This document shows, in pieces, positions 1-12,290 of a stretch of 64,000 bases of DNA. This stretch comes from Salvator merianae. Taxonomy: Eukaryota > Chordata > Lepidosauria > Squamata > Teiidae. The translations under genes and the position numbers were made by a program. Numbering within the stretch: the stretch's first letter is position 1; each line of letters begins with the position of its first letter. The notes beneath the pieces were generated by a model. The model was not told the origin of the DNA and searched no databases. It saw only the letters and a program-made list of their open reading frames with translations. The stretch covers positions 14,793,953 through 14,857,952 of the forward strand of contig QVOM02000021.1 in NCBI GenBank assembly GCA_003586115.2. Direction: 5' to 3'.

Positions 1-589
1 TACCGAAATATTCATTTATTTAGGCATGCCAGCCTGTTTTCTTTCTGAACAGCTCAGGAGCCCCACATTTTATCCCCACAATGAACTGGCTTGAAAGACA
101 GGAATGGAGAGAGAGAGTGAAACGTCATCAAACAATCTTTCATAGCTGATTTGAATGCAGGGACTCTTAAGTCCTAATTTGACATGATAGAGCCAGCACC
201 GCAGACTTTCATCTATGGCTTTGTTAGATGGGAGTTTGCACAAGAGAAAACTGCACATCTAATAACTCATTCAAACACAGAAAACAGAGCTTGTTCAGGT
301 AATGGGAATTGGCAAACACAGCTTCCTAAATCTCTTACTATTTGTGGGACTCTGCATTTACGTGATACTGGTGGAACAGAACTCTTGTGAATAGCAAGGA
401 ACCATTGTATAATTATTATTTCTAAGTTTGCACATGGTACATATAGGCAAATGTACATAAACAAATGCAAATGTCATGCGATTAATATTCTCTCTAGCCT
501 TCATTTTTTAAAAAAACAAAAAATTATTCTAATCTTGCAAGGGATATGGAGGCAAAGTGGAGAAAAGCATGGGATAAATAGGATCAATG

Positions 590-685
590 TAGGAGTGTGC
601 AAAACCCCTGTTTTGAAATGGCCATGCTCCTCTTGCATGAGGACTGACTGTGCTGACTGCAGCCATAGCAGCAATTTTGCAACAT
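590..685. mobile_element. short MITE, TGTGCAAAA-terminal family
   Basis: Left end TAGGAGTGTGCAAAAC, right end near gcaattttgcaac, about 96 bp. The interior (aaatggccatgctcctcttg) is nearly the same as that of the copy at 38560-38656, which has better preserved ends. Non-coding. Confidence 0.5.
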
Positions 686-972
686 TCTTATCCCCCCTGC
701 ATTTCCAGCTGGCAAATTGGGTAACAGCGCCTTGGACAATCATCATCATCATGGGAATGCAGAGGCTTCAGCCCCTGATGCTTCTAACTGCCAAGGTCAG
801 ATGAGGGGGAAGCTTCTGTTGACACAAACATAAGAGTTTGCTGGAAAGAGAGGGACAGAGAAATTCACAGAAAATGGAGTGGTGTTAACATGTTGCTGAT
901 AATTACTTGCCTGTAAAGAACTGAGTTCTGCTCTCATACTTCTCTCACTGCAAGGAACATACTTGTCACCAA

Positions 973-1714
973 GGGCCTTTTCACACTTGTTGCCTAGTTG
1001 TCAGCACATTGGCCACTGCGCAGCCATCTATGCACATTCCCAACCCACAGCCTTGCCTGTTTGCTGTCTTGATTGACCCAACCTTTCCCCTTGTTGCTGG
1101 TTAGCTGGTGTGCTGGGTGCCTGGGAACAAGTAATGTTTAGTCTATGACAGAGAACTGTGAGATAGCTGAACTGCTATATGCCTACTACTCTCAGCTACC
1201 CTTTGTATTCTGTTATCTACAATAAAGGAAGATCTCACTGCTGAATCTGTGTTTCTGGTCTATGGGAGAAGGGGCATAGGTGGTGATTCTGACACTAGTG
1301 AACATCTGCATGCTTATTAGGTAACTGTGTCCATACTGTGCAGAGGTCTGTGTGATCGGGAGCAGACTTCAGCTGCTCCTGATTGTGGCTAGCTGTGGAG
1401 CACTAAATTATGCTCCCTGTAAAGTGCGTTTGCACCTGCTTCCAGGTGTGAATGCATGGCTGCACAGCACACCGTGGCTGCACCTGCCTGATCGTGCCTG
1501 CGCAATCCGTGGCACTGCTGGTTTCTGTGGCAGTGGCTGGATGCTTCCTGGTTGCTGTCATGGTGAGGAGCAGGAGCAGGACACCAACATTCACAGTGCA
1601 AATGCTGATATCCTGCTGGTATTCCATTCCAAGGCCCCCCAGTGTGGACGGTGTCTGCACTGCAGGCTCCATTCTACTTTAGAACAGAATAGTTATCCTG
1701 TTCTAAGGTGGAAA
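973..1714. mobile_element. GGGCC-terminal MITE, interrupted copy
   Basis: Interior 1290-1714 is similar to the elements at 30262-30650, 39143-39543 and 45377-45776 (gatcgggagcag, cagctgctcctgattgt, tgcacctgcttcc and a terminal hairpin around 1682-1709). The expected outer terminus gggccttttcacactt is found not next to it but at 973-988. About 300 bp of unrelated sequence therefore appears to be inserted just inside the left end. The right terminus is decayed (ctaaggtggaaag). Confidence 0.55.
989..1290 (+). mobile_element. possible solo LTR or similar insertion
   Basis: This segment separates the two parts of the MITE at 973-1714. It begins near TGTTGCC and carries an AATAAA polyadenylation-like signal at 1221-1226 close to its 3' end, a layout seen in long terminal repeats. 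ACACT occurs at both borders and may be the target duplication. No gag, pol or env frame is present. Without a second copy this remains a suggestion. Confidence 0.3.
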
Positions 1715-2831
1715 GAGTGACAACATCCCAAATCTCACCAATATGATGGATTGATCATATGACCATCTAGTCTTTTGTGAAAGAGTGGCTCTGAATGATA
1801 AAACGTAACTTATAGCTTAGAGGCCTGGCAAAAAGTCTGTGCAGGCCTCAAATCATGCAAGACTATATGATGGCAGCAATTCACAAAGGATGTGACTGTT
1901 TTGAATGCTTTATAAAGCATTTGAAACTGCATTTTGCACATTCTTGGCTAAACATCCCTTCCCAGATCACTTGTGTCTTGACCAGCAAAGCAGGTCTACA
2001 AGTCAACTTACATAAAGCTTATGAAAGAGCTTGAGTAACATTACCCAGTAATATCTCTTCTGGACCATGGCTTTGCTGACTACAGTTGATTCTGGGTGAC
2101 TCAAGAAACAAAAATGGAAGATTTTCCTGCTCTGAAGTTGCCCCATCCCCTCAGCTTGAATTGCAGTGACTATGTGAAGGGGCAGCTGGAATGTATATAG
2201 CATGCCCAGTTTCATGGAAGCTGAAAAAATTAACCACCATGCACAGGTACCAGCAGCCTCTGAGTATCCTAGGATAGCGGCTATGTCAACAGCTTCCCCC
2301 ACCAGCCTGCCCATATTAGGTGTGATTCAACCCTTTGGAAAGCCTGTTTCAACCCAGGTCTGCTTTAAAGGTATAATAAGCCCAAGGCAACTGGCAGAAG
2401 TAACCTAAATTATGGTGGAAAAGATAAAAACATATTTTTGAAGACAACAGAAAAAAAGAAGACACAACATTTACAGTACTGAGAGGGGAATCTTAAAAAT
2501 GGGATTTTCACAGGCTCTGATCATCACAGTGATATATTATAGAATTTGACAATGGCATTTTCTGGGTTTTACAGAAACAAGTTGTGTTTTTTTTTCTACA
2601 GGCTTTTCTTATAAAAAATAAAAATTGAAGGATTTTTAAAAAGAGTCTAAAAAGGCTGCAATTCTTCCCCCACTTTCCTGAAAATAAGCACGACTGAGCC
2701 CAAACACAAAACACAAGTGAACTAAACAAAAAACACAAAAGAGCACAGTGAGATACAACTTCATGGGTGCCTTCTAATAATGGAATACTGTATTTATCTA
2801 ATTACATTTGTCTCATGATTTCCATCTTCAA

Positions 2832-2880
2832 TAGGGGCGTGCAAAACACTGGTTTGAAATGCTTGAAACAGCACCCCCAG
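2832..2880. mobile_element. relic end of TGTGCAAAA-type MITE
   Basis: TAGGGGCGTGCAAAACAC followed by ggtttgaaatg, like the left ends at 590 and 38560. No matching right end was found. Confidence 0.35.
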
Positions 2881-3200
2881 TATTGTTAAGCTTGTATTTC
2901 CCAGGTTCCAATTAAGCTTGGAGTACACCATGTGCTTAATAGTTCCAACTTTTGTATACTAGTGTGTGTGGGTGTATGGGTGTGTCCTGCCTGCATTCAT
3001 GGCAAAGGAAGGATATTGTCAAACTTTCCATCACATGTTTCTTATATTACCAATTCAGATATTACAATACTGTATGAAGGGGAAAAAAATACAAGAAGTT
3101 TGTTATTTTCTGATATGGAATTTCTTATGAATGCACTTTTTGTGCTCAGCATTTTTGCAAGTTATTTATACACAGTTTTGCAAGCAATGTTCTGAAGTAC

Positions 3201-3320
3201 GGCTGCATCCAGATATCTCTTATTTATTCCATTATATTTGGATATTTTGGAATAAAGCATGGATATTTTGGAATATCCACACTTTATTCTGGAATAAATA
3301 AGAGATGTCTGGATGCAGCC
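3201..3320. mobile_element. 120-bp foldback MITE
   Basis: About 30-bp terminal inverted repeats with one mismatch: GGCTGCATCCAGATATCTCT at the left, and the complement of GGCTGCATCCAGACATCTCT at the right. The centre carries a duplicated ggatattttggaata. The ends recur on the 445-bp element at 20797-21241, so one family exists in a short and a long form. Confidence 0.8.
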
Positions 3321-4457
3321 TCAGATTCATTTTAATATAACTGGTCACTAAAGTAATGTACTATTTTTGGAGTACCACATCATAAAATTCAAAGAAGTAT
3401 GAATTTCTCAGGATACTTGAATTCTGGATCACATACTGCCTTCACACGTGCCAGCACTGAACTCATACTGCCTACATTAATGGGGTGTGTTGGCATGTTT
3501 GGGAAATCCCAAGGAACAAAACGAAGATTTAATCAATCAGTGCTTGCTTATTGTTCAAGGTTGTGGGATAGCAGGTGGCTGGGAAAGGGACCAGAAAGTC
3601 AAGCAGGAAGAAGTGTGGAATATCTTGGAAGTCAGCATGGCTGGCAGCTGACATTCTGAAGATATGCAGACCACATAACAACATATTGCTTCAAAGGTTC
3701 TTTACTCCATGTACTGATAAATAACCCACTGAAGAACTCTCTGCACAGGCAGAAAAGCAAGGAGAGGTTAGTCATTCACTCAGCATGACCCTTCTGTTGT
3801 TTCATGCCTTTGTAATGCCCTATTCATTTTCTCACTGCAGTGTGAAATAAAGTACAACCATTACCTTGCACCCCTTGATTTGCATCTCTCCTCTGATTCC
3901 TGCTTAAAAATAATCAACTGCTCGGGAGGGAGTTCCAGAAGTGATGAAAGGTTCTGCTGTAGCTTCTTTGCTTCCCTTCAGTGAGCCATTTTGTGACTGG
4001 TTTATGCAGGACCTGAGGTGACATCCAGCAACCAGCTCCCTGGTATTAATTTAGAAATAGGAGCACTTGCATGGAAAATGCTAACAGGCCCGCTTCTTTG
4101 AAATACTTATCTGTGAAGACTCTTAGCTCTAATAATTGATGGTAAATGAACATCTCTGTGTAAAAAAAGCTAGTTGCCTGCAGTGCAGCTGAGAGAGTCC
4201 TTGAAAGAAACTAAATATTAAAAAAAAAAAACCTAAGGCAAAAATGTATTTTAAAAAATAAAAAAGCAGGAGAATGCCACTGGAGCTTTTTAAAAAAGCA
4301 ACCTCCTTTACAAAACCCCTCTCTTTTCTTAGAAAGCAGTCCCACCAAATCTACCTCAACCTACCTGCGTATTCCCACATACTGTGGGAACTGAAGAAAG
4401 ATTTCCTCAGACTGGTAGAATTAAAATGTTATTTTACTTTTTTTCACAACTTCTGGG

Positions 4458-5110
4458 CTAGGTACTAGGGTAGCCCCCTATCGAGTACGTGAGGGTAAGC
4501 CAAGTGTGATGGGTAATAGTGGCCAGACTGTCACTGTTCAGGTAAGGGCACAGCAGGTACATCAGCCAGAGATGGTAGAAGGCACTTCTAGCCACCCAGT
4601 TCTCTTGAGTATCTGGTGACAGGTATGATTCCTGAAGAATCCCTAAGTTATTCACCTGTTCCTTCCGAAGGAGTGCAGTCCTATCTAGGAGAGGCAAATC
4701 CTTCAGTTTCCAAACTCAGGAACTTTCTATCCACAGAGTCTTTGTTTTGTCATAATTCAGCCTCCATTTATTGGCACTCATCCAAACAATCACTGCATCC
4801 AGGCACCAGTTCAGGAAAGCCACAGCCTCTCCTGATTCAGATATCACGCATAAACAGAGTTGAAGGTCATCATCATATTTATAACATCTCATCCCACAAC
4901 TCCTGATGGTGATTTCAGTGGCTTTATATAGATGTTAAACAGCACTGGTCCCATAATAGCACCCGTGGCACTCCATAATCTAGCTTCTAGGTCACAGAGG
5001 CACTAACTACTATTTGAGATCATCCCCACAGGTAAGAGCTATATCAGCTCAAACCAATTCCTCCCACTCCCAACCCTTATAGATGATCTCAGGCTCTGTT
5101 CATATGTAAT
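4458..5110 (-). mobile_element. L2-like LINE fragment (reverse transcriptase)
   Basis: Minus-strand conceptual translation, broken by stops and shifts, shows RT landmarks in order: a GPVLFNIYIKPL-like segment near 4960-4910, a decayed active-site region, then SANKWRLNYDKTKTLW near 4770-4725 and VARSAFYHLW with LATITH near 4600-4500. These are typical of L2-type (CR1-superfamily) LINEs of reptiles and other vertebrates. Non-functional. Confidence 0.7.
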
Positions 5111-5247
5111 AAAAGGGGTGACTTGGAGGCGCCTTATAAAGACAATGTGTGGCACTCGTGTTCCCAAGTCTTCTCTAATCCAGCTTTTCTAGCATTGAAT
5201 GTTCATGAAACATTCTTGAAAAGAAAATTCTTGGAAAGACAGGCAGA

Positions 5248-5422
5248 ATGTCTGTAAAACCATTTACAGGGAGTCAAGAGCAGGTGAAGGTTTTGCCTTT
5301 TATTCTGCTTGAGAATGCCCAGGAACAATTGGTGGGCCACTGTGTGAAACAGAATGCTGGACTAGATGGGCCATGGCCTGATCCAGCAAGACTCCTCTTA
5401 CGTATGTTCTTATGTATGAAGG
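5248..5422 (+). mobile_element. CR1-type LINE 3' end
   Basis: Contains ttctgcttgagaatgccca, ggccactgtgtgaaacag, gctggactagatgggcc and ends in ttcttatgta. The same 3' UTR piece recurs at 62437-62594, in the split copy at 55090-56565 and, reversed, at 34973-35110. Confidence 0.7.
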
Positions 5423-6034
5423 GGGGAGGGGCAGACTGGTGTGTGAACAATCCCACCTCGAAGCCATCTCTGAGCTGCCTTAGAGATGCTTTTTTTGTGT
5501 GTGTCTGATCACAGCCTAAAAATACGCCATACTCAGTGATGTCAGTTGTCACTGAAAGATCAAGGAGGATCAAAAGAGCTGCGGGATTAAAAGAGTTGCA
5601 CCCCCTCTGTCTCTCTCCTCCAAAAGGCCATTCATCAGGGCAATCAAAGTTGATTCTGTTTGAAAGACCACCTGCAGCTACACATCCACTACTTTGGTCT
5701 CCCTCTGCAATTCCATTTACTTATGGATATTCTGGGCCTTCCCTCCCGCAGAACCAGTAATTGACATTGGTTGACTGGACTTCCCTTCCACAGTGCCATT
5801 CACTTTCCTTGGCAGACTGGCCCCCATGGTTCCCCTAACCCCCAGTTTCCCATGGGTGGAGATTACATGCATAGCATGGTTTTGCCTGGTGTACATTGGT
5901 TTGTGGGAACAAAAGCATAGTGTTATACAAGGGATGGCAGCAGAATCCTGAAGTCTGCAAAAACTTTCCAAAACTTTCAGCAGATGGGAGATCCGCATTA
6001 GAACTGCTGACAGTATTCAGATCTCAAAGCTCAG

Positions 6035-6238
6035 ATGTTCTCCCCTTTGATGTTTGACTAGCCCCAGTTTTCATACCTTTTGGCACCTTCTGAAGACTCA
6101 CCTCTTCACCCAGATGTTCCTGGAGTAAAAGTGTGTCTCCTCATTCATTGTTCTGCATAGAGTTAACCTTGCTTTTTAGTTTATAGTGTAAACCACTTGG
6201 GATTTTTTTGTGGCAGTGTTTCAATAAATGAATAAGCA
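6035..6238 (+). mobile_element. LINE 3' tail (L2-like)
   Basis: Resembles the 3' end of L2/CR1-type LINEs: a decayed C-terminal coding piece (caccttctgaagactcacctc), then gtaaaccacttggg and an A-rich end caataaatgaataa. Confidence 0.45.
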
Positions 6239-6910
6239 AAACTCTCTCACCCAGTAGGTCATTCTGCAGGGTTGCAATAATTCACTATGCAGTTAGATAA
6301 GTTAGATATTTTTGGGTTGTATCAAGCAGGGCATATAATTCACCAATTCGCCTTTGGCTGAGGAAACAGCTTCCTCTCCTCACTTTCAGGCACTGTTATT
6401 GGTTTTATTTATTTACAAACAAATAAATAATAAATATAGCAAATGACTTTTGTTCAAGGATATTAATTCCATTCCCCCAGCTTTCTATATTTCCCTTTCT
6501 AAGCTTTACGTCAATATTCTGTATCAACTGAGCAGCCTGGATTGTTTGACCACTCCTGATCTAACTGATTTTAGCAAAAAAGTAAGGAAAAACATTTAGG
6601 TTGTGATGATATTGTTTCTAACAATCAACCCAACCTGCAAAGCTTTCAGTCTGATTTCTAAAGCTCTGAGCCCAATCTTCAGTACTGAACAATTTTGATA
6701 ACAATGGCAAAACCATAAGCTGGAACACATCAGAGGAAACACAGGGCTACTCTTGTTCAAGTGAAAAAGCTTGCTGCTTTGTTAAGATGACCTTGGCCTT
6801 TCCTTCAACCTTCATCTTTTGACTTGCTCCCCATTCATGCTGGCTTGTTTAGTGGATCCTGCTCTCCCATAGAGGAGGAAGGTACCAGATGGTGGTTGAC
6901 GGTTTGATGT

Positions 6911-7095
6911 ATTGTAGCTCAGTGGTAGAGCAAACTGCCTGGAAAGCAAAGGGCTGCTGGTTCAATCCCCAGCCTCTTCCCAGAAGTAGGAAATGGCAAA
7001 CCACTTCTATATCTCTGCCAAGAAAACTGCACAGAGAGCCCATGCAGTCAACCAGGAGTCATTGACATCTTGGTGATACCCAACAACAACAACAA
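6911..7095 (+). mobile_element. tRNA-derived SINE with BovB-like tail
   Basis: tRNA-like head with A-box tagctcagtgg (near 6915) and B-box ggttcaatccc (6959-6969). The body is ggaaatggcaaaccacttct and tctctgccaagaaaactgca, and it ends in (CAA)n. This is the squamate BovB-mobilised SINE layout. Further copies lie at 37602, 38657 and 44741. It is not a functional tRNA gene. Confidence 0.85.
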
Positions 7096-8933
7096 AGTTG
7101 AAGGGTGACAGGAACAGAGAGAAGTATCTTGGAATGTTTGGGGAGTAGTTATCTCTTGGTGTCTAGCAGAGCTAGAATGAGAGCGGTATTGAGGGGTATC
7201 TAGCCTTGGACTTTCAATTACTGGGCACGGTTTCTTATCAACAAGCCAGTATATGTTACACTCTGAATAAAGAATTCCTTACTCTAATATAATTTCTTCT
7301 GTGGACTTTCCTAGGGCCTCAGTTTGTGATCTTGACATATTTCTATCTTCATTCCTCCTCCCAAATGTGTATGCACCTGCCATTGATTCCAACAGTGGAG
7401 CTACTCTGCTCACTGGCTTGTCTAAATTATTGTAACGGATAGGTGAACGTAAAAATTGCACACACATCTTTGAATAGATATTGCATAAGGAAATAGCTAA
7501 TCAAGTCTCTGTTTACATAGGCAGATCACCTTAAGTTTTGAGATAAGGCTATCATGGACAGGAAACTTTTTGCCTTGATGTCCCAGCCAAAGATAATAGC
7601 TCCATTCACTAAATGGATTTTAGAGGTACAGCATAAGAAACCATTCTAAATCCTTCAACTTATGCTGCAGAAAACAATAGGAATACAAGAGCCTCCTGTG
7701 ACAGCCTTCCTAACGGAGAGACCAATGGAATTCACTGCTTCTTTTGAGAGTTGGAAGCATCCTCCCTTTCCCAAGGAAGAGGAAAAGAACCAGAAGAGAG
7801 TTCCCTTTCTTGACTCCTCTCTCTAAAATTTCAAAGGAGAGGTCTCTTTCTTTAGGAGGCACCCAATAGCTTAGGATCTTCACTTATTTTCATTTGAGCA
7901 CAGAGTCAATTTCAAAAGACTTCATGGTAGCTAACACACATTAAAATAAAACAATCAGGAGAAGCCTGCAAGACTGGTCACTGCAGAGGGGCCGAGAGGA
8001 GCAAGGACATGATTGGAGAGCCACTGGGACATTCAAAGATGTTGCCTCCAATTGTTGCCACACCCTGCACCCCACAATTCAGATTGGTGAAAGCACAACA
8101 CCCAGTCTCAGCCTAACCTCATCTCCTTGACCTGCAGATTCAAACCACTTTCCCTGATTAAAAACAGCAAAAACAGAAATATATAATCAGTATAAAATAT
8201 CTACAACCAATAAGGTAACACAGTACCACTTGTTAACTAAAACAGGGCTCCCACAAGTCTGAAAAAGGAGGACTCCACCAAGCACCACAATTATGACATG
8301 ATCAGGGGAATATGAGCCTTTTGGAAAAAACATTCCATAGATGATGGGGCTACTATACACTAATATTAATATTTTCCAGATTTCAGCTGGAAAAAAAGAC
8401 AAAGGCGCCAGCAGATTATCTCAATGCATTTTTACTTACTGTCTAGTCAGAATTATGCCGATTTAATTCTGCATCAAAGGAACACAGCTTTTCAGTCTCT
8501 TGTCCCTGCATTTCTAATCATGGGTTAACAATATTTTGAAAAGTGTAATGCTTTTTTAAAGTACTGCTGCTTAATATAACATCACGGAAATTTCAAAAGG
8601 AAGGTTTTTTTTTTTAATCACTAATAGATCTTTAAAGATGTTTGATGTTCCTATAATTTTTTTTTCACTGTATGAAGATTCTGAGATGCACAACTCAGTT
8701 AAAATTCAAAGAGATTTTTTTTCACTCTTAAAGTCAAGTATGTTCACACTTTAGGCAGAAAATCCCACAGGTAATTCAGAATACAGTAATGCATCGCCCT
8801 CCTAATATGCTATTTCTTAGCATGTGGTTCCAATTATGCATGGTGAGAAGACTGTGGTTTCCTTCTTGCACTCTGCTCAGGAGTTCCCTTTATACACAGT
8901 TTTGCAAAAAGGCAGTTGGGGCAGAATTTGGCT

Positions 8934-9472
8934 GGCTTTAGACGCCAGTCAAATAAAGCACCAACAGGTGATATTCTGGACAAGAAGCCCTCTGGAATGA
9001 TTGCTTGTTGGCTAGACAGTGTGGGGGACCACACTGTCTGTGTGCTTCTTGGTGATATGCAAATCCACATATTTCACCAGCGTGAAATACCCGGAAGTGC
9101 ATGATTCTGATCACTGTGCATGCATAGTGAGCTTTATGGCCCTGCACATGCATGGTGGATGCACACATCTGGATATTTTGCCAGTGCAAAATACCTGGAT
9201 GTGCATGACAACACCACCATACATATGTGGGCATCTTTTTTGGTTCCTGCACATGCATGGTGGCCAGAGCAACAACGGTGGCTCCAGCTACAGGATAAAT
9301 GGTAGTGCTATTTTGGGAAAACCTGCCATCAGAGTTGGATTTTCCTGAAATAGGGTATCATGTGCTTTAGAAGGAATATAGCATAGCTATGGTGGGGTTG
9401 CCATAGATATGTGTGGCAATCCCTCCATAGTGGCACCACAGTGGCATTATATTACCCCCATCTGGATGGGGC
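8934..9472. mobile_element. non-autonomous DNA element, long copy
   Basis: Homologous along its length to 24635-25066: accaacaggtga, cagtgtgggg, ggtggctccagctac, ccgccatcagagttgg-like and agcatagctatggtgggg segments occur in the same order. Ends are GGC-type (ggctttagac, catctggatggggcc). No coding capacity. Confidence 0.65.
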
Positions 9473-9778
9473 CTCTCATCCCAAGGCTTGTTGGGAGCTT
9501 TTTTCTGCCCTGGTCCCATTTCTTTCCTTCTCTTTTTATAGTGATGAAAGCTTAGGGAAGCTTGGGAGAGGGACAGTGAGAGAGAAAGAGGCACGTTCTG
9601 CATGATGGTGGAGCCTGTGCTTTAAATAAAGACTGCTCTTAGACTAATCTTTGTTATTCTTTCCATCGCTAACAGTGCTGGACTGCTGCTCTCTGGGTGA
9701 GATGAACACTGAACCTGGGAACTTCTCTTCCCAAGTTCAAGGTTTCTGCCTGGAGGGGTTCCTTGCAAGTGCCTGCTG

Positions 9779-10390
9779 ATTGATCCTAACAACTACAGAC
9801 CAATTAGTCTGCTTTTGGTTGCAGGGAAGTTCTATGCGAAATATTTGGCTAATAGACTAAATACATACTAAGAGGCAGAAGGTATCATTTCTGATGTTCA
9901 AGCTGCCTTTAGGATGAATGGCTCACCCACAGACCACCGCCTCACCTGACATTTCCTAGCTGAAAAGTACTCAGACCATCTAATGGGGAAGCTCTTTGTT
10001 GCATTTATGGGTCTTAAAGTGGCATTTGACTCCATTTCTAGAGGCCTACTCTGGCAAAATCTGGAGAAACTGATTGCTGGTAAAAGACTTTTATATTTGA
10101 TCAAAGCCTTATATTTGAATAGCCTTTTGCAGATAAGATATGGATTCCATGGGGAGCTCTCAGAAATTATTCTGATGGAGAGAGGAGCTAGACAAGGCCA
10201 TCTTTTAGCCCCTAACATGTTAGGTCTGTTTCTGAATGACCTGGAAACTGAGCTGACCACTCCAGAGGGCCATCTACCAAGACTGCATGTGCTCTAAGGA
10301 GTGCTAAAGCTACAGTGAAAGTGCCCCAGGCACTGGATCATCTGGGTCATGCGTCCTGGGAGGACTCTTTGGTCATCCAAACATGTGCCC
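9779..10390 (+). mobile_element. LINE reverse-transcriptase fragment, clade uncertain
   Basis: Conceptual translation across broken frames shows an RT core: NNYRPISLL near 9787, AFDSISRGLLW near 10025-10055, RQGHLLAPNM and LFLNDLETEL near 10190-10255. The arrangement is that of non-LTR RT domains; the family differs from the CR1, L2-like and BovB pieces elsewhere here. Stops and a frameshift near 9950 show it is dead. Confidence 0.7.
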
Positions 10391-10849
10391 AGCATGCCTT
10401 CACTGCTGCCTCACAGCAACCCTAATGTTCCTTGTGGAACCTATCAGGGAAAGAGGGGGGGGGGGGTTCTATGCATGGTTTTGTGTGATTTAGATACTTC
10501 TTAGTTGCATGTGTGTGAAAGGTAGGCAACTTTGTCCTCTTGCTGTCCTGATGGCTGGAAGGGCATTCTATAAATGATCTGCCAGAGGCAGCTATGATAT
10601 GTTGCAGCAGTCAAATCTATGCCAGTTCTGAGTTGCAGCATTGCATTTCATGGGATACACTGGCTGAGTTGGCTGTAAGATGATACTTTTGGACCCAAGT
10701 AGTTTTTCTCTATTAGCTTACAGCAAAGGAAGCCAATTCCCCATTTAAGTCAAAGTAACTAAGGGACTTTTGGTCTCTCCAGTGAAAATCAATGGATAAC
10801 ACAAATTGCTGGAGTTTTAGACATGATTCCCCAATTGCTCCTTACACAT

Positions 10850-11245
10850 GAGCCTTTCTGCACTTACCTTTGATCCGGATCTGTCAGTGCTGGGCTTCTT
10901 TTATCCACAAGCTGGTGCAGATTAGAGACCCCCCTGCCCCCTCTGGTGTGCTCTATCTGAACAAGATGCCCTGCTGGTCTGTTTATGGGCTGGAATACCA
11001 GCAGATCTCAATAACAAAGTTTACAGGTATACTAGGGCCATGGGGGACCCATTTGGTGGTGTGTTGTGCTGCTGAAATGGGTTAGCTGGGGACTCGGAGG
11101 CCAGGAACGTTTATTCCTAGTCATCAGAGCTTTTGGGAACTAGCTCCAAAGCTCAAATGAGTTTCAGGCTGGCACACAGGGAGCAAGCAGAGACTGTGCA
11201 ATCTGGATCAGCTGATCCAGATTGCACAAGGCAAGTGCAGAAAAC
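10850..11245. mobile_element. GGGCC/TGCACT-terminal MITE with subterminal palindrome
   Basis: Left end gagcctttctgcacttacc, right end ggcaagtgcagaaaa. About 18 nt inside the right end is a perfect 32-bp palindrome (11196-11227, half-site GTGCAATCTGGATCAG). Non-coding. Confidence 0.6.
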
Positions 11246-11381
11246 AAAGGGTTCTTAACCTGGACTACGGATCTTTTTCAAAGTTCTCCATGGAAGGAAC
11301 ATCTAATCAGTCCCAGATTGAGAACCCTTTGACTCTCACACAAAGAATCTCATTTGTAGGGCAGCTACACAAATACAGTTA

Positions 11382-11406
11382 ATAGATAGATAGATAGATA
11401 GATAGA
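11382..11406. repeat. (GATA)n microsatellite
   Basis: About six uninterrupted GATA units. Confidence 0.95.
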
Positions 11407-11816
11407 AGATATGCTTTTGTGATCTAGCAGAATACAGCATATCAGTAATAAGACAGCTTATACACTTTGCTTGGTTTAAAAGCAAAGGAACATAACAGTT
11501 ACTTAATCCAGGTGTTAGTATTAAAGGGTATATATATAAAATATAAAGTAAGAAGCATAACAATTACAGTTCAGACCACAATTAACAACACAGAGGATCT
11601 GCTTAAGTTTTTGTTCTTCTATCATTTAAAGCCAGATTCAGGTTGTAGAAAGCATTTCAATTTCAAATATAGACAAATCCTTGCTCCAAAATATACTCAG
11701 CCACTCCCAGGCAGACAGTAGAGAACTGAGAATAATAGTAATAATAGATATCCAGATGCCCACTAGTACTAAGGTGTTCTTACTTTAGTTCATCCAATGT
11801 TCCTAGAAGAGTCTAA

Positions 11817-12290
11817 GGGCCTGTTCACACTTACCTCATGGAGTGATCCAGGCCACTTACTGCATCACTCTGTCTGCACCCGGCCACCACGGCAGCCCAT
11901 CTGGAGTTGATTGAGCCCTCCGTGGAGCAATACAACTGTGGACAACCAAATGGCAGTCCACAGGCTGACCAGCAGCAGCTGGATTTCTCCTGGGATGACA
12001 AAATTGCACCCTCTTCCAGATGCTGTGGAGCAAGGCGACAAGGCTGCATTACCACAGCCACACAGTAGTTTGCAGCTGCCAGATCACCATAGCAACATCT
12101 GACTGCACACCAGATGCTGGTTTGGACTTTGCTATGGGGATTCCAGCCAGCCATTCACACTTCAAGAACTGCTGGCCTAGTATAGGGGTATTATGTGCTC
12201 CATGCGCAAATGGGTGCCTCAGCGCTGTGTCTTTACCAGCCAAGTATGGTATTGTTATACCATACTAGGTTGGTAAGTGTGAACCCAGCC
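11817..12290. mobile_element. GGGCC-terminal MITE (I/J subfamily)
   Basis: Left end gggcctgttcacacttacc, right end ggtaagtgtgaacccagcc. A hairpin with arms near 12240-12252 and 12257-12269 (gtatggtat/ataccatac core) sits directly inside the right end. The interior resembles 46707-47135 (gatcaccatagcaa, gtggacaac, cagtccacaggct). Flanking triplets TAA and TCA differ at one base. Confidence 0.7.

Noticed and set aside
6911..6985. tRNA gene
   Set aside because: A- and B-box words belong to a SINE head; the cloverleaf is incomplete and the body continues into a BovB-like tail.
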